NCBI GenBank assembly: GCA_002311635.1 | Contig: DBZJ01000077.1 | Span: forward strand, 1-19,704 | Direction of reading: 5' to 3' | DNA: 19,704 nucleotides | From: Syntrophaceae bacterium UBA1163 | GTDB taxonomy: Bacteria; Desulfobacterota; BSN033; UBA1163 | Shown: positions 1-7,181 of the stretch, piece after piece | Layout of the letters: every line of letters begins with the position of its first letter | Numbering within the stretch: the first letter of the stretch is position 1 | The notes under the pieces: generated by a model | What the model was told of the DNA's origin: nothing | The model's input: the letters and a program-made list of their open reading frames with translations, nothing else | The model's database searches: none | Made by a program: the position numbers and the translations under genes

Positions 1-130
1 GAGGACCGAATCTCTGTTCCGCCATTTCAAGCATCTGCCCAAACCGAGAGGCAAGTGTAAGGGTGTAGGGAGACCCTGATTCCGGCGGGCATGGGAAGGC
101 TATGATTAAGTTGTCATGGACATTTGCCAA
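1..130 (-). CDS. Hypothetical protein, N-terminal part, cut by window edge
   Basis: Reading the minus strand from a TTG at 130-128, 43 codons stay open to the left edge. The start is chosen because a perfect AAGGAGG (143-137) lies 6 nt upstream, the best ribosome binding site in the neighbourhood. The peptide begins MANVHDNLII and continues with a CPPESGSPYTLTLASRFG-like stretch, then an amphipathic helix rich in M, E and Q. Composition is protein-like with no low-complexity sequence. I do not recognise the family. It is transcribed divergently from the dehydratase genes. What is seen is the open frame plus the ribosome binding site; that it is a real gene is inferred. Confidence 0.55.
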   Translation of the reverse strand, partial: MANVHDNLIIAFPCPPESGSPYTLTLASRFGQMLEMAEQRFGP

Positions 131-626
131 CGGACACCTCCTTGCTCACCTTACGCAAAGCTTAGCGGTGGATAGCCAGCGATGCTCCTGCAGCGTCAAA
201 AGACTTTGCCGAATGCCAAAAGATATCGGTGATTTCCCAGTCGGATTCGTGCGGTTAACATTCTTTCTTGGAGTACCGCAATTTGGAGAAATTTTTGATC
301 GGGATGAACTGTTTGTCACTTGAAAAATTTACATCTTTTGGTCGAACATGTCAAACGATGATTCCGGTTTTGGGTAACGCCTCCCTGAGTCGTGGACCAA
401 ATCTCCCGACCGGGCAGGAATGTTTTGGGAAGATTGAAAGGCAGAGCCAAATGATGTATATTGCACTGGGAGTGGGTACTGAGTTTCATCCTGAATTTAT
501 TCCGGCGTTCAAAGAATAGATGGTCGTTAATCCTAAAGTCGAAGTTTCTGATCCCGAGCCGAATTCAAAATGACATTCTTGGTCCAGAAAGGCCCGGAAG
601 CGTTACAATCGTGCGAGGAGAGGGAC
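131..626. other. Gene-poor divergent intergenic region
   Basis: About 500 bp between the divergent left-edge gene and the dehydratase operon. Short open frames (for example 268-519 plus) lack a ribosome binding site and resemble no family I know. The stretch presumably holds the promoters of both flanking units, but I see no convincing paired -35/-10. The best minus-strand candidate is a TTGACG-like box 5' of the left-edge gene with a poor -10. No terminator, tRNA or repeat array was seen. Confidence 0.5.
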
Positions 627-1787
627 ATGAGCGAAATGCGGGGAAACGCCTTGGACGTGGTGGAAAAATATTATAAAGATTACGGGCTGAGGGCGAAGGA
701 GCTGAAAAAGAAAGGGGAAAAGATAATCGGCTACATTTGTTCCTTTGTCCCTCTGGAAATCGTCGCAGCAGCCGGTTGTATCCCTTTTCGGGTGAGAGGC
801 AATGTCAGGGAGCCTATTACGAAGGGAGACACGCTTCTGGAAACGATTGTGTGCCCCTATTACCGCAGTTGCTTCGATCTGTCGGTAAAACAAAAATACG
901 ACTTTCTCTCCGGTATGGTCATTCCCCATGGCTGCGATAGCATGGTACGAAGCTATAGTGCCTGGAGTTATTCTCTTCCCTATTCGTATTTTCACTTTAT
1001 CAATATTCCCACTGTCTGTGGCGAATCGTCGTCTGAATTCTTTGATGCGGAGCTGAACACGTTCAGAAAAAGCCTGGAGAAGTTTACTGGAAAGGCAATC
1101 GCCGATGATGATCTGGCGAAGACCATTCGAACCTATAATCAAAACAGGGATAAGGTAAGAGCCCTTTATGAATTCAGAAAGTCAGACCCGCCCCGCATCT
1201 CCGGAACAGAATTAACGATGGTGTTAACGGTCGGGTCAAGTTTACCCGTCGGCGAATTCAATACCCTGCTGGATCAGGTATCAACAGAGATTGAGGGGAG
1301 AAAGAAATCTCCACTTAAGAAAGGTCCTCGAATATTGATCGACGGCGCCTGCCTGGATAATATTGAACTCATCAGACTCGTGGAAGAAATCGGGGGGAAT
1401 GTGGTGGCCGATACCATCTGCAACGGAGCGAGGGATTATTTTCCTCGGACCGATGAAGGAGGCGATCCGATCCATTCCCTGGCCGACCGGTATCTCGATA
1501 AAGTCAATTGCCCGAAGACCTACAGGGAAAACAGGACGGGTACCTTTGAAGGGGATATCGCCTCTCGATTCGGTGATATCGGAATCTATGCCAAGGAGTT
1601 CAAGGTGGATGGTGCCATTCTTTATCTCTACAAATACTGCGACCCCTTTGGCTTTGAAGTCCCTGCAAGAAAAGCCTACTATAAGTCCGTGAATGTCCCT
1701 CTTCTTCATCTTGAGGATATTTATTCTGCGGGGACAATGAGTCAACTTAGAACCAGGATCCAGGCCTTTCTGGAGATGATCGGGTGA
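627..1787 (+). CDS. 2-hydroxyacyl-CoA dehydratase / benzoyl-CoA reductase BcrC/HgdB-like subunit
   Basis: The 386-aa protein belongs to the HgdB/BcrC family, whose [4Fe-4S] subunits work in ATP-driven radical dehydration of 2-hydroxyacyl-CoA or reduction of benzoyl-CoA in the cytoplasm. Family features seen: an N-terminal KIIGYICSFVPLEIVAAAG segment typical of these subunits, CPYYRSC (C76, C82), HGCDSM (C103), and YKYCDPFG (C338). The spacing of C76, C103 and C338 resembles the three cluster-ligating cysteines known in 2-hydroxyisocaproyl-CoA dehydratase subunits; the assignment here is inference. I start at ATG 627 because GAGGAGAGG precedes it; an upstream start at 570 would add 19 residues without a good ribosome binding site. 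It ends 14 nt before the second subunit. Substrate is unknown: no activator ATPase (HgdC/BcrA/BcrD) or CoA ligase is in the window. Confidence 0.85.
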   Translation: MSEMRGNALDVVEKYYKDYGLRAKELKKKGEKIIGYICSFVPLEIVAAAGCIPFRVRGNVREPITKGDTLLETIVCPYYRSCFDLSVKQKYDFLSGMVIPHGCDSMVRSYSAWSYSLPYSYFHFINIPTVCGESSSEFFDAELNTFRKSLEKFTGKAIADDDLAKTIRTYNQNRDKVRALYEFRKSDPPRISGTELTMVLTVGSSLPVGEFNTLLDQVSTEIEGRKKSPLKKGPRILIDGACLDNIELIRLVEEIGGNVVADTICNGARDYFPRTDEGGDPIHSLADRYLDKVNCPKTYRENRTGTFEGDIASRFGDIGIYAKEFKVDGAILYLYKYCDPFGFEVPARKAYYKSVNVPLLHLEDIYSAGTMSQLRTRIQAFLEMIG

Positions 1788-1801
1788 AGGAGGGTTTTAT
1801 A

Positions 1802-3205
1802 ATGTCTGAAGAACAAAAAGAGGCAAAACCGAAAAAGCGAATGACGGCTACCCAGGCTGCTGCTTCCATCGGTTCCCTGGTCAAGGAATTTATCACGGAT
1901 GCCATCCGGGCACGGGCAGAGAGGAAACAGAAATTAGCCTACACCTTTATCGTCTGCCATCATGAAGAGATCTTCCGGTCCATGGATGTGATCCCCATTT
2001 GGACAGAGAATTTTGCCGGTGTCTGCGGCGCAAAGCGGGACGCAGAAAGATTTCTGCAGAGGGCGGAGTCACTCGGCCTTTCCCGTTCTTTGTGTACCTA
2101 TGCCCTTTGCGGGATCGGCTTTGACCAATGGCGAGAAGAATTGGGCCAAATGCCTCCCGATTCCCCCTGGGGAGGACAGCCGAAGCCTGATTTCATGATA
2201 TCCAGCGGACAGATCCTCTGCGACCCGAGATCCAAGTGGTACCAGGCCTCCCAGCAATTTATGCCGGATGTCCCGATTTACAACATTGACCTTCCGTATC
2301 CTCTCTTTCAAAGGGATCGGGATCACCGGGAAGTCTGGGGTTACTACCACAAATATATCGTCAAACAATTGCGAGGGTTGGTGGCATTTCTTGAAGAGCA
2401 GACCCAAAAAAAGATGGACTATGACCGCCTGAGAGAACTGGTTGACTTAAGTGACCGGACCTGGAACCTGATTGATGAAACCTATAGCCTTCGAAAGGCT
2501 GTACCTTGCCCCATGGGGACCGGCGATGCCATGAATACCATGGTGCCGATCAACTTCATGATGGCCACCCAGAAGGCATATGATTTTTTTGTGAATTTGA
2601 AAAAAGAACTGGAGGAGAAGATCGCAAAGGGAGAAGGAGAGGTCCAGGAAGAAAGATACAGACTGATGTGGGGAGGCGGGCTGCCTGCCTGGTTTGCCTT
2701 GACCGATTTCAATTACTTCAACAGTAAGGGAGCGTCGTTCCCTGCTGAGACAACCTATCGAATGGTCGCCCCGCTCAACGAGATGGATATCCCTGAAACC
2801 AAGGATCCGATCGAGCACCTGGCATGGAGATGGCTCGGATACTGGACTTTCTGGTATGATAAGGCTAAGAAGCGGCAGGGATCGGAGCCCGATGTGGAAC
2901 GCTTGATCAACTGGATCGAAGAATACAAGATCGACGGCATTGTGATGCATGAGGCCTTTTCCTGTCGAACCTGGCACGTAGGCCTCATCTGGCAGTTGCA
3001 TCAGCTGGCCAAAATATATAAACCGATCCCGGACTATAGCATAGGGAGAGACGGAAAGAAGAATAGGGTTTACAGAGAACTCCCTTCCCTGATTCTCGAA
3101 AGTGATATCATCGATATCACATCGTATTCAGAGGTGGATACAAAAAATAAGATCGACGCCTTCATTGCCACGCTGGAATCCAATCGACTAAACAAGGTAG
3201 CCTAA
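1802..3205 (+). CDS. 2-hydroxyacyl-CoA dehydratase / benzoyl-CoA reductase BcrB/HgdA-like subunit
   Basis: The 467-aa partner subunit of the same superfamily presumably forms a heterodimer with the upstream product. Seen: a basic N-terminal extension (about residues 1-45), the VCHHEEIFRSMDVIPIWTEN region expected at the start of the fold, candidate cluster cysteines C98/C103 (SLCTYALCG), C140 (ILCDPRSKW) and C388 (EAFSCRTWH), and a C-terminal SDIIDITSYSEVDTKNKIDAFI segment. ATG 1802 is preferred over GTG 1784 because AAGGAGG (1787-1793) is 8 nt upstream and overlaps the stop of the first gene, indicating translational coupling. Length is close to BcrB-type subunits. Whether it reduces an aromatic CoA thioester or dehydrates a 2-hydroxyacyl-CoA cannot be told from the sequence. 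No clear terminator follows; a 6-bp repeat tract does. Confidence 0.85.
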   Translation: MSEEQKEAKPKKRMTATQAAASIGSLVKEFITDAIRARAERKQKLAYTFIVCHHEEIFRSMDVIPIWTENFAGVCGAKRDAERFLQRAESLGLSRSLCTYALCGIGFDQWREELGQMPPDSPWGGQPKPDFMISSGQILCDPRSKWYQASQQFMPDVPIYNIDLPYPLFQRDRDHREVWGYYHKYIVKQLRGLVAFLEEQTQKKMDYDRLRELVDLSDRTWNLIDETYSLRKAVPCPMGTGDAMNTMVPINFMMATQKAYDFFVNLKKELEEKIAKGEGEVQEERYRLMWGGGLPAWFALTDFNYFNSKGASFPAETTYRMVAPLNEMDIPETKDPIEHLAWRWLGYWTFWYDKAKKRQGSEPDVERLINWIEEYKIDGIVMHEAFSCRTWHVGLIWQLHQLAKIYKPIPDYSIGRDGKKNRVYRELPSLILESDIIDITSYSEVDTKNKIDAFIATLESNRLNKVA

Positions 3206-3214
3206 CTGTCAGAA

Positions 3215-3244
3215 AGGTTGAGGTGAAGGCTTAGGTTGAGGTTT
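3215..3244. repeat. Hexamer-phase repeat AGGnnn x5
   Basis: Five consecutive 6-bp units each begin with AGG: AGGTTG occurs at 3215 and 3233, with AGGTGA, AGGCTT and AGGTTT filling the other positions. The AGGTTGAGGT decamer therefore recurs 18 bp apart. It starts 9 bp after the dehydratase stop codon. No function is evident. Confidence 0.6.
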
Positions 3245-3303
3245 AAAACCGAAGAACGGATCTTAGAGCAAATCAAGATTCTGTGATGTTGCACTTTTTT
3301 CTC

Positions 3304-3331
3304 TTGACAATGAGTGAATATTTGATAGACT
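3304..3331 (+). promoter_or_regulatory. Probable promoter of the cytochrome c3 gene
   Basis: A consensus -35 TTGACA (3304-3309) is followed 16 bp later by TAGACT (3326-3331; 4 of 6 matches to TATAAT). The -10 lies inside the left half of the palindrome at 3322-3345. A start near 3338 would give a leader of about 55 nt to the ATG at 3394. Confidence 0.5.
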
Positions 3332-3345
3332 TTAAAGTCTATCAA
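3322..3345. promoter_or_regulatory. Perfect 24-bp palindrome, candidate operator
   Basis: Half-site TTGATAGACTTT (3322-3333) is followed directly by its exact reverse complement AAAGTCTATCAA (3334-3345), with no spacer. It covers the putative -10 and start site, the classic position for a dimeric repressor. There is no loop or T-run, so it is not an intrinsic terminator. The regulator is not identified. Confidence 0.6.
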
Positions 3346-3393
3346 GATGAGTAAGAGGCAGACAGATCATGAAGGAAAGGGGGTGAGACAATA

Positions 3394-3762
3394 ATGAGAA
3401 AAGGGCTGATCAGCATAGGGATCCTTGCAGGTTTCCTGCTCTCCATCCTGATGGTTACAGGCGTCTTTGCTGCCAAGGATGTGGTCACATTTGATGTTCC
3501 TTACGGGAAAGTGACGTTCAACCACAAGCAGCATGCCGAGACGTTGAAGATCGACTGTGTGAAATGTCACCATACGTGGAAGAAGGGCGATACTACGGGC
3601 AAATTGTGTGTTGACTGCCATAAGGCCAAGGCAGAAGGAAAGACTCTTTCTGCAAAAGACGCTTTCCATAAGGACTGCAAAGGCTGCCATGAGGAAGCGA
3701 AGAAAGCCGGCAAACCTGCTGGCCCAACAGGATGCACTCAGTGCCATGTAAAGGCAAAGTAG
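3394..3762 (+). CDS. Periplasmic tetraheme cytochrome c3 (class III) family protein
   Basis: The 122-aa protein has an N-terminal export signal: basic MRK, a hydrophobic core at about 5-24 and an A26-A27 cleavage region. It has four CXXCH haem c sites: C55-H59, C72-H76, C95-H99 and C114-H118. Extra histidines H44, H47, H60 and H92 fit bis-His coordination of all four haems as in class III cytochromes c. Lysine richness (KAKAEGK, KKAGK) is typical of low-potential electron shuttles that dock on hydrogenases or membrane oxidoreductases. The start has a purine-rich AAAGGGGGTGAG upstream. It has its own promoter, operator candidate and strong terminator, so it is probably monocistronic. The resB gene downstream is functionally related. 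Physiological partner is unknown. Confidence 0.93.
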   Translation: MRKGLISIGILAGFLLSILMVTGVFAAKDVVTFDVPYGKVTFNHKQHAETLKIDCVKCHHTWKKGDTTGKLCVDCHKAKAEGKTLSAKDAFHKDCKGCHEEAKKAGKPAGPTGCTQCHVKAK

Positions 3763-3807
3763 GAAGCTAAAAACTTCCGCTCGCTGTAGGCGAACAAAAG
3801 CAAATTG

Positions 3808-3843
3808 AAAAGGGGTAGTTCCAAAAAGGGATTACCCCTTTTT
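3808..3843 (+). terminator. Intrinsic terminator after cytochrome c3
   Basis: A long stem has arm 3808-3822 (AAAAGGGGTAGTTCC), an AAAAA loop (3823-3827) and arm 3828-3842 (GGGATTACCCCTTTT); two of the pairs are G-U. It ends in a T-run. It lies 45 bp past the cytochrome stop codon and is the clearest terminator in the window. Confidence 0.9.
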
Positions 3844-3845
3844 GC

Positions 3846-3911
3846 TTGACCGTTCGACGGCTACTAAATCTTTTTCTTTAAAATGAAGGTAAAGGCCGCG
3901 CTCACGGTCAA
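3846..3911. repeat. Inverted repeat TTGACCGT ... ACGGTCAA in the resB upstream region
   Basis: TTGACCGT (3846-3853) is matched by its exact reverse complement ACGGTCAA (3904-3911) across a 50-nt gap. The pair sits between the cytochrome terminator and the putative resB promoter. It may be a pair of regulator half-sites or chance. Confidence 0.3.
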
Positions 3912-3956
3912 CCTTGAGTCATTTCTGCCTTTAATGAACGGAAAGAAATCGAAGGG

Positions 3957-3985
3957 TTGACAGTAAACAAGAGGATATGTTAAAT
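3957..3985 (+). promoter_or_regulatory. Probable resB promoter
   Basis: TTGACA (3957-3962), a 17-bp spacer and TTAAAT (3980-3985) match a housekeeping promoter well. The predicted start near 3992 gives a leader of about 75 nt. A second TATAAT at 4041-4046 lacks a matching -35. Confidence 0.55.
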
Positions 3986-4067
3986 ATTTCAAGTACTTCC
4001 CTCTCGTGACATTGTGCTCCTGGCAGGGCAAAAATTTCTCTATAATTGCTACAGAGCAAAGGACAGT

Positions 4068-5468
4068 ATGAAAGAAACGAAAGGCACGGTTAAGGCAAGA
4101 GAGGATGGGTTCCTCATCCTATTCTACAATTTTTTCCGTTCGCTTAAACTCACCATCACTGTCCTCATTCTTCTTGCCAGCTTTTCCATCATCGGCACGC
4201 TCATCACCCAGAATGCTACCCGTGCAGAATATCTTCAGCGATACGGAATAGGTCTTTATGAGGTGTTGAATTTTTTCAACCTCTTCGATATGTACCACTC
4301 ATGGTGGTTCAGCGCCATCCTTTTGTTCTTGGTGATCAATTTGATCACCTGCTCTATCCAGCGCCTACCCGGGATCTTCAGTCAGATTTCGCATGGGTCG
4401 GGAGAGTTGGAAGATCGGATGCTCAACGCGATTCCCTATGTGGAGAAGATCCAAATTCCGAACCCAGCAAGCAGGGAGGAGAATATCCAATCTTCTTTGA
4501 GGCGATGGTTTAGGAACTGGGGACGGATCGAGACAGAAAGAACCGTTACCCTCTTTTCAGAAAAAGGAAAATTCTCCAGGTTGGGGGTGCCCATCACCCA
4601 TTTAAGCATTCTGATCATCCTGACTGGAGGAATCGTGGGCTCCGTTTATGGATTCAAAGGCCGTGTCGAGATCTTAAAAGGCGAGACGGTAAGCCGGATC
4701 TTTTTAAGGGCGAGAGACGGAGAAATCCCGAAGCCCGTTGATTTTTCTGTACGGTGTGATGACTTCAAAGTCACGTATTATGATCTTCCCGAAAAAGAGA
4801 AACACGTAAAGGAATATACGAGTTTCCTCTCCATTCTCAAAAATGGGAAAGAGGTTTTGAAGAGAGCCGTCCAGGTCAATCATCCGCTTCACTACGAGGG
4901 GTTAGCTTTCTATCAGGCGAATTATGGGACGATCCATGATTTCACATTGGGGATTCAGTGGAGGAATAAGAAGCAGAAGGCAACTTTTAAGGTCCCTGAA
5001 GGCGCTACGGTTCCGGTCCCGAATTCCAACGCTTTGATCCGGGCCCTTCAATATGCTCCGCAAATTCACAACCTTGGAGAAGGGGTTCAAGTGGTCTTGT
5101 TCGAGCCCAATCAGGAACCCCGGACCTTTTGGTTGTTGAAAGCCTTTCCAAAATTCGATGAGCAGAGAAAGGACGATTTCGTCCTCAGCTTTGAGGGAGA
5201 TTCTCCGACGGAATATACGGGACTTTCGGTGACAAAAGATCCGGGGGTCTGGGTGGTCTGGATCGGGTGTGGCCTGATGATTTTTGGCCTCATTGTCTCC
5301 TTTTTCTTTTCCCATCAAAGGGTTTGGGTAAGAATTTCCAAAAGCCCCGGAGGGGAGATTGTTTTGGCTGGTTCCGCTAACAAGAACCGGGTGGGCTTTG
5401 AAAAGACCTTTGGTGAATTGGTGGAGGAAGTCCGCAAGAAAAGTTCGGAGCCCAGAGCTCAGAGGTAA
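4068..5468 (+). CDS. ResB-family cytochrome c biogenesis protein
   Basis: The 466-aa membrane protein belongs to the ResB/Ccs1 family, which in system II cytochrome c maturation works with ResC/CcsA to bring haem to apocytochromes outside the membrane. Seen: four hydrophobic segments (about residues 24-47, 79-97, 176-195 and one near the C-terminus at VWVVWIGCGLMIFGLIVSFFF), a large extracytoplasmic domain between the third and fourth, the YHSWWF and THLS histidines in membrane-proximal positions, and the family motif NHPLHYEGLAFYQANYG. ATG 4068 is chosen for the AAAGGA 4 nt upstream; GTG 4014 would add 18 residues. No resC/ccsA follows, so the partner must lie elsewhere. The neighbouring multihaem cytochrome is a plausible client. 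Confidence 0.9.
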   Translation: MKETKGTVKAREDGFLILFYNFFRSLKLTITVLILLASFSIIGTLITQNATRAEYLQRYGIGLYEVLNFFNLFDMYHSWWFSAILLFLVINLITCSIQRLPGIFSQISHGSGELEDRMLNAIPYVEKIQIPNPASREENIQSSLRRWFRNWGRIETERTVTLFSEKGKFSRLGVPITHLSILIILTGGIVGSVYGFKGRVEILKGETVSRIFLRARDGEIPKPVDFSVRCDDFKVTYYDLPEKEKHVKEYTSFLSILKNGKEVLKRAVQVNHPLHYEGLAFYQANYGTIHDFTLGIQWRNKKQKATFKVPEGATVPVPNSNALIRALQYAPQIHNLGEGVQVVLFEPNQEPRTFWLLKAFPKFDEQRKDDFVLSFEGDSPTEYTGLSVTKDPGVWVVWIGCGLMIFGLIVSFFFSHQRVWVRISKSPGGEIVLAGSANKNRVGFEKTFGELVEEVRKKSSEPRAQR

Positions 5469-5603
5469 GAGATATCAATTTACTGAGAAAATGACGAATC
5501 ACCAGCACGAGTCGCAAATCACGGAGGGGAGTTAGTCGAAGAAGGAATGGGTCTTGCCTTTTTCAGAAATAGGGTGCAATATATTCGGAACCATCTACTT
5601 TAA

Positions 5604-5650
5604 CCCCTCACCCTCTTCCTCTTCCACGGGGCGAGAGGGGGAAGGATGGG
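5604..5650. repeat. CCCTC/GAGGG-rich imperfect inverted repeat upstream of HU
   Basis: The block begins CCCCTCACCCTCTTCC, passes through CACGGGGCGAGAGG and ends GGGAAGGATGGG, so its left (pyrimidine) and right (purine) arms can pair imperfectly. It resembles the dispersed CCCTCACCC...GGGTGAGGG intergenic elements common in related genomes. It ends just before the HU ribosome binding site. Confidence 0.5.
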
Positions 5651-5665
5651 ATGGAAGGAGGAACT

Positions 5666-5950
5666 ATGAACAAGGCTGAACTGATTACGAAGGTCTCAGA
5701 GAAGGCGAATGTGACACAGAAGGTTGCCAAGGTTATTGTCGATACCCTTTTCGACGGGATGAAGGAGAGTCTGGAGAAGGGAGAACGGATCGAGATCCGA
5801 GGATTCGGAAGCTTTGTGGTGAGAAATTACGGCGGCTACAAAGGCCGAAACCCAAAGACCGGGGAAATCGTGGATGTTCCCCCGAAGAAACTCCCTTTCT
5901 TTAAGGTCGGAAAAGAATTGAAGGAGATGGTGAATACCGGCGGGGCCTAA
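5666..5950 (+). CDS. HU family nucleoid DNA-binding protein
   Basis: The 94-aa protein is full length for HU/IHF. It begins MNKAELITKVSEKANVTQKVA (helices 1-2), continues with the IEIRGFGSFVVRN beta core (about 43-54), then the flexible DNA-binding arm with GRNPKTGE (60-67; P63 is the proline that intercalates in the minor groove), and ends in a C-terminal helix (ELKEMVN). It bends and compacts DNA as a dimer in the nucleoid. ATG 5666 is chosen over 5651 because GGAAGGAGG directly precedes it. The sequence fits HU rather than IHF but paralogues cannot be separated with certainty. It is convergent with the deacetylase gene and followed by a 7-bp-phase repeat tract. Confidence 0.95.
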   Translation: MNKAELITKVSEKANVTQKVAKVIVDTLFDGMKESLEKGERIEIRGFGSFVVRNYGGYKGRNPKTGEIVDVPPKKLPFFKVGKELKEMVNTGGA

Positions 5951-5964
5951 GGCACTGCTCAACG

Positions 5965-6034
5965 AAAGTTGTAAATTTAAGAATGCAAAATGAATAAAAC
6001 TATAAAAGTTTCCGATTTAAGATTTACATTTTGC
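5965..6034. repeat. 7-bp-phase degenerate repeat tract, about 10 units
   Basis: This AT-rich tract lies between the convergent HU and deacetylase genes and divides into ten 7-bp units in one phase. Related neighbours include AAGAATG (5979) with CAAAATG (5986), and GATTTAA (6014) with GATTTAC (6021). Its ends also form an inverted repeat, TGCAAAATG (5984-5992) and CATTTTGCA (6027-6035), that might act as a weak two-way terminator. The 7-bp phase is less obvious here than in the other two tracts. Confidence 0.5.
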
Positions 6035-6044
6035 AACGTGTCGT

Positions 6045-7100
6045 TTATAAATTCTTCCAGTATCGTTTCTGTATCCCCTTCAATTGAAGGAGGAATTTTT
6101 CCATTTCGGGATATTTGGCCTTCTCCTCTTCCACCAGGTCTGTCTTATCGAGGGGCAGGCCCTGAGAAAGCTCCTCTATCACGGCCTTCACAGACCGCCT
6201 CTCAGCGGCAAAATTGTACCCGCCCTCAAGCGTGAACGCCAATTTTCCTTCAGCGGTAGCCGCTGCGATCTCCATTAGGATTTGAGTCATCCTCGCGAAT
6301 CCCCTCTCCGTCACCTCCATTCCGCCCAAAGGATCATTGTAATGGGTATCGAACCCGGCTGAGACCAGGATCAACTGTGGTTGATATTCGAGAGCGACGG
6401 GCTTAAGGATCTTTTCAAAGATGATTCCATATTCCGGATCGCCGGCTCCGGGCGAAAGAGGGATATTTACGGTGAATCCCTCTCCCCGGCCCCTTCCAAC
6501 CTCTGTTGCCGCCCCTGTTCCCGGATAGAAGGCGTAGCGATGAGTAGAAAAATAGAGGACCCGCGGGTCTTCGTAAAAGGAGTTCTGCGTGCCATTTCCG
6601 TGGTGGACATCCCAGTCCACGATCAGGATTCTTTGCAGAGGGAAATTCTTGAGCGCATAGTGTGCGCCGATCGCCACGTTGTTGAAGAGACAGAATCCCA
6701 TGGCCCTATCCCGCTCCGCGTGATGACCGGGAGGTCGCACGAGTGCAAATCCGTTATCCAATTTCCCCTGCATCACGACCTTGATCAGCTCCAAGAAGCC
6801 TCCGGCGGCCAGAAGAGCGGCTTCGTAGGACTTTGCACAGGTAGAGGTGTCTCCGTCGAGTCGGACATAAGGTTTGCCCGCCGTCGAGGCGATCAGGTCG
6901 ATGTAGGCGGGAGAGTGAACCATCTCCAACTCCTCGCGGGTGGCGGCTCGGGGCTTCACCTTCGCAAGAACCCGGCCTTTCATCTCCTCCTCCTCAATTC
7001 CTTGATAAATCTCCCGAAGTCGCTCTGGACTCTCCGGATGACCAGGGTCCATCACATGCTCCAGATATCTTCGATCCTTGACAACCCCCGTTCGGTTCAT
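6045..7100 (-). CDS. Histone deacetylase superfamily (AcuC/HDAC-like) amidohydrolase
   Basis: The 351-aa zinc amidohydrolase has the arginase/HDAC fold. Seen: the N-terminal HVMDPGHPESPERL substrate-rim motif, RPPGHHAE (H126-H127 general base pair), DWDVHHGNGTQ (zinc ligands D164 and H166), SAGFDTHYNDPLGG (zinc ligand D251) and LEGGYN with the transition-state tyrosine Y295. All catalytic residues are present, so it should be active. In bacteria such enzymes deacetylate acetyl-lysine proteins, acetylpolyamines or small amides; the substrate cannot be chosen from sequence. Start ATG 7100 has AGGAGG 4 nt upstream. It is divergent from larB and convergent with HU. An effect on acetylated HU is possible but only suggested by adjacency. 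Confidence 0.93.
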   Translation of the reverse strand: MNRTGVVKDRRYLEHVMDPGHPESPERLREIYQGIEEEEMKGRVLAKVKPRAATREELEMVHSPAYIDLIASTAGKPYVRLDGDTSTCAKSYEAALLAAGGFLELIKVVMQGKLDNGFALVRPPGHHAERDRAMGFCLFNNVAIGAHYALKNFPLQRILIVDWDVHHGNGTQNSFYEDPRVLYFSTHRYAFYPGTGAATEVGRGRGEGFTVNIPLSPGAGDPEYGIIFEKILKPVALEYQPQLILVSAGFDTHYNDPLGGMEVTERGFARMTQILMEIAAATAEGKLAFTLEGGYNFAAERRSVKAVIEELSQGLPLDKTDLVEEEKAKYPEMEKFLLQLKGIQKRYWKNL

Positions 7101-7152
7101 CTAACCTCCTCAGGCTGTACGCAAAGGATAAATTCTTCACATCGTCCAAATT

Positions 7153-7181
7153 AGCCTATCTTTTTTGTTCATCCTTGTCAA
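7153..7181 (-). promoter_or_regulatory. Possible promoter of the deacetylase gene
   Basis: On the minus strand TTGACA (7181-7176) is followed 17 bp later by TAGGCT (7158-7153). The -35 is consensus and the -10 is weak. Distance to the ATG at 7100 would leave a leader of about 45 nt. Confidence 0.35.

Noticed and set aside
268..519. 83-codon plus-strand frame upstream of the dehydratase genes
   Set aside because: No ribosome binding site and composition not convincingly protein-like; a decayed gene cannot be excluded but nothing supports one.
603..1142. 179-codon minus-strand frame inside the first dehydratase gene
   Set aside because: It is antisense to a clearly homologous protein, has no ribosome binding site and no family-like motifs. 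The same applies to the long antisense frames at 2447-3001, 6381-7154, 12616-13248 and 15857-16432.
3322..3345. FNR site or MerR-type operator
   Set aside because: TTGAT/ATCAA ends are 14 bp apart rather than 4, and the dyad lies over the -10 rather than between -35 and -10 as MerR-type operators do.
3322..3345. Intrinsic terminator of the dehydratase operon
   Set aside because: The palindrome has no loop sequence and no T-run follows; a good promoter -35 precedes it.
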